This document shows positions 4,143 through 6,066 of a DNA stretch of 6,066 nucleotides, in pieces. Source of the DNA: an uncultured Clostridia bacterium (GTDB taxonomy: Bacteria; Bacillota; Clostridia; Oscillospirales; Ruminococcaceae); NCBI GenBank assembly GCA_937871145.1, contig CALMXN010000120.1, forward strand, positions 1 to 6,066, given 5' to 3'. The notes below the pieces were generated by a model that saw only the letters and a list, made by a program, of their open reading frames with translations, ran no database searches and was not told the DNA's origin. Position 1 is the first letter of the stretch. The number at the start of each line of letters is the position of its first letter. Position numbers and translations under genes: made by a program.

Positions 4143-4940
4143 TTAATTATCACTCCCGTTTGCAGCAAATAAAGTTCCGACAGGTTTGTTTTCAAAAAGC
4201 TCGTAAAGGTGATTAGCATCATTTCCGTTTATAATCACCATATCAATTCCTGCTTTGTTTGCAATCTGTGCTGCGTGAATTTTTGTTACCATTCCGCCTG
4301 TTCCATGCTTTGAACCAGCACCTTCAGCAAGTGAAATGATATTATCGTCAAGCTTATCAACAACAGGGATAAGTTTTGCGCTTGTGTGCTTGTGAGGATC
4401 TTTGTCATAAAGGCCATCAATATCCGAAAGAATAACGAGCAAGTCAGCGTCGACAAGGTCAGCAACAACAGCTGAAAGTGTGTCGTTGTCGCCGAATTCA
4501 ATTTCTTCCACAGAAATCGTATCGTTTTCGTTGATAACAGGTATTGCACCGATTGAAAGAAGCTTTGAGAAAGTGTTGATAGCATTCTGCTTTCTTTCTT
4601 CCACTTCAACAATATCCTTTGTCATAAGAACCTGTGCAACAGTATGATTATAAATAGAAAACTGCTTGTCATAGAAGTACATAAGCTCGCATTGACCAAT
4701 AGCAGCAATAGCCTGCTTTGAAGGAGTATCAGAAGGTCGCTCTCTTAGCCCAAGCTTACCACAGCCGACACCTATTGCACCTGAAGTAACAAGAATAATC
4801 TCCTTACCACAGTTTTTAAGATCAGACAATACCTTAACAAGCTGTTCAATTCTTCTTATATTGAGCATACCTGTTGAGTGAGTGAGAGTAGATGTGCCTA
4901 CTTTTACAACTATTCTTTTTCTGTCTGAGAGTTTTACCAT
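4143..4940 (-). CDS. proB: Glutamate 5-kinase, short form without PUA domain
   Basis: Catalyses ATP-dependent phosphorylation of glutamate to gamma-glutamyl phosphate, the committed and usually proline-inhibited step of proline synthesis. The 265 residues form one amino-acid-kinase domain: VVKVGTSTLT (11-20, phosphate loop), VTSGAIGVG (52-60), the glutamate-binding region PVINENDTIS (134-143) and FGDNDTLSA (149-157), LSDIDGLYDKDP (171-182), and GTGGMVTKIHAA (213-224). E. coli ProB is about 367 residues because of a C-terminal PUA domain. That domain is absent here and the stop directly precedes proA, so this is the natural short form and not a truncation. The ATG at 4940 follows the upstream stop by one base; GGAAG lies about 12 bases before it, a weak site that suggests reliance on coupling. 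Confidence 0.97.
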   Translation of the reverse strand: MVKLSDRKRIVVKVGTSTLTHSTGMLNIRRIEQLVKVLSDLKNCGKEIILVTSGAIGVGCGKLGLRERPSDTPSKQAIAAIGQCELMYFYDKQFSIYNHTVAQVLMTKDIVEVEERKQNAINTFSKLLSIGAIPVINENDTISVEEIEFGDNDTLSAVVADLVDADLLVILSDIDGLYDKDPHKHTSAKLIPVVDKLDDNIISLAEGAGSKHGTGGMVTKIHAAQIANKAGIDMVIINGNDANHLYELFENKPVGTLFAANGSDN

Positions 4941-4941
4941 T

Positions 4942-5907
4942 CTAAACTACACTTCCTTTGTTAACGTTGTTGATAGGTTTTTTATTTTTAAAAGCTAAAA
5001 AGTTTTCTTTAACAATTTTTACAAGGCGAACTCTTGTCTTAAAAGGCGCCCACGCAATATGAGGAGTAATTATACAGTTTCTGTTATATCTCAACGGATT
5101 GTCCTCGAGCATCGGCTCAACAGAAATAACATCAAGATATGCTTTTGAAATAATTTTTTCTTTGAGTGCTCTGTCTAAATCTGACTCATTGATAACAGGC
5201 CCTCTTGATGTGTTTATTAAAATCGCATATTTTTTCATTCTGCAAAGGTTTTCATAATTCATAAGTCCCTGAGTTTCTTCAGTAAGCGGACAATGTAAGG
5301 TTACCACATCTGAAACTTCAAGTAATTTATTGAGCGATACAAATTCAATATCATCATAAAGGTCAGGAACAGTCCTTGTAAAAACACAAACCTTCATTCC
5401 GAAAGCCTGTGCTATTAACGCAACCTTCTTACCAATGCTTCCAAATCCAATAATTCCAAGAGTCATTCCGCTGATTTCCTGGGTAGGAATATTAAAATAA
5501 GAAAACAGCTTTGATTTTACCCAGTCACCGTCAGCGACAGTTTTTGCATATTCGTTTATTCTGCTGTAATGTGAGAGAATGAAAGCAAATACGTGCTGTG
5601 CAACAGCATCTGTTGAATAACCAGGAACATTTGTAACAATTATATTTCTTTCATCACAAGCCTTCAAGTCAACATTGTTGTAGCCTGTTGCGAAAAGTCC
5701 TATATATATAATATTGGGGCATTGCCTAATTACTTCTGATGTAATAGGCGCCTTGTTGCAGAATACAACTTCAGCGACACCGATACGCTCTGCGACTTTT
5801 TCTTTTTCGGTATAGCCGTATATAGTCACATCACCAAGTGAATTGAAAACTGATAAGTCAATATCGCCTGTTGTTACTGTGTCAGCATCAAGAATAACTA
5901 TTTTCAT
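4942..5907 (-). CDS. D-isomer-specific 2-hydroxyacid dehydrogenase
   Basis: A 321-residue NAD(P)-dependent oxidoreductase interconverting a 2-oxoacid and a D-2-hydroxyacid; the glycerate/hydroxypyruvate reductase group is most likely. The Rossmann cofactor domain begins at 147 with GIIGFGSIGKK (GxGxxG at 154-159). Catalytic residues are all present: Arg235 in NTSRGPVI, Glu264 in DVISVEP, His283 in TPHIAW. The substrate loop shows GLFATGYNNVD (70-80) and NVPGYSTDAVAQH (93-105). After the second beta strand the sequence reads VFTRT (175-179) instead of the acidic residue typical of NAD users, which hints at NADP(H) (inference). The ATG at 5907 follows GAGGA, which overlaps the upstream stop codon. 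Its stop is one base from proB, so it is cotranscribed with proline synthesis. The true substrate cannot be read from sequence; SerA is unlikely, as no ACT domain is present. Confidence 0.94.
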   Translation of the reverse strand: MKIVILDADTVTTGDIDLSVFNSLGDVTIYGYTEKEKVAERIGVAEVVFCNKAPITSEVIRQCPNIIYIGLFATGYNNVDLKACDERNIIVTNVPGYSTDAVAQHVFAFILSHYSRINEYAKTVADGDWVKSKLFSYFNIPTQEISGMTLGIIGFGSIGKKVALIAQAFGMKVCVFTRTVPDLYDDIEFVSLNKLLEVSDVVTLHCPLTEETQGLMNYENLCRMKKYAILINTSRGPVINESDLDRALKEKIISKAYLDVISVEPMLEDNPLRYNRNCIITPHIAWAPFKTRVRLVKIVKENFLAFKNKKPINNVNKGSVV

Positions 5908-5909
5908 GA

Positions 5910-6066
5910 TTATTCCTCATCGTCATCTGAAAATGCTCGCTTGATAATGTCGTCTGCTTCCTCAAAAAGCTCATCATGCTCGTGAAGAGATTTATCATCA
6001 GCTTTATCTTTATTCTTTTTCTTCTTAGAAACTATAATCATTGATGTAATAATCCATATAAGAAGT
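5910..6066 (-). CDS. C-terminal end of a membrane protein (5' part outside window)
   Basis: An open frame enters from the right edge and stops at TAA (5912-5910). The 51 or so visible residues start with the end of a hydrophobic helix (LLIWIITSMIIVS), then a basic block (KKKKNKDK), then an acidic cytoplasmic tail ending in FSDDDEE. The helix followed by lysines indicates a cytoplasmic C terminus. Its last codons carry the GAGGA ribosome site of the dehydrogenase gene and the gap is two bases, so it belongs to the same operon. The tail alone does not identify the family; a C-terminally anchored cell-surface enzyme or a polytopic transporter are both possible. Confidence 0.82.
   Translation of the reverse strand, partial: LLIWIITSMIIVSKKKKNKDKADDKSLHEHDELFEEADDIIKRAFSDDDEE

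Noticed and set aside
4286..4612. 108-codon frame overlapping proB
   Set aside because: Out-of-frame shadow of conserved kinase motifs.

Overview
The window looks like a chromosomal segment of a low-GC Firmicute, most likely a gut or rumen Clostridia member of the Ruminococcus/Oscillospiraceae type. This is inferred from strong GGAGG ribosome sites, TTGACA/TATAAT promoters, a YrzB-like DUF1292 gene, a Firmicute-sized 6S RNA and a short (PUA-less) ProB. No species is claimed.

Layout from left to right. Positions 1-540 hold no gene. They are a mosaic of interleaved direct repeats and two clean hairpins. Positions 570-602 are a Rho-independent terminator usable in both directions. Positions about 603-799 on the minus strand are a 6S RNA (ssrS) with its own near-consensus promoter at 806-834. 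Positions 855-1211 (minus) encode a DUF1292 protein with an unusual Cys/His-rich tail; its promoter is at 1251-1279. The intergenic stretch 1251-1366 carries two divergent strong promoters.

The rightward promoter (1338-1366) drives the most interesting object here: a transcript of about 640 nt (about 1373-2014, plus strand) that ends in a perfect 12-bp terminator and contains no conventional gene. It has a long-range closing stem, possible pseudoknots, and six copies of a module of the form GGAGnGAkTCC. In five of the six a start codon (ATG four times, TTG once) lies exactly 12 nt after the first G-position of the module, opening ORFs of only 21, 4, 3, 2 and 15 codons. Size, promoter/terminator pair and complexity recall the large ornate RNAs (ROOL, GOLLD, OLE). 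Assignment to any of these families is a guess that a covariance-model search would settle.

From 6066 down to 2038, all on the minus strand, runs a tightly packed operon: the C-terminal end of a membrane protein, a D-2-hydroxyacid dehydrogenase, proB (glutamate 5-kinase), proA (glutamate-5-semialdehyde dehydrogenase) and a single-pass membrane protein of unknown function. Gaps are 2, 1, 0 and 14 nt, so translation is probably coupled. ProB and ProA give the first two steps of proline synthesis; the reductase ProC is not in this window. The operon and the large RNA converge on the shared bidirectional terminator at 1983-2014. The operon promoter lies outside the window.
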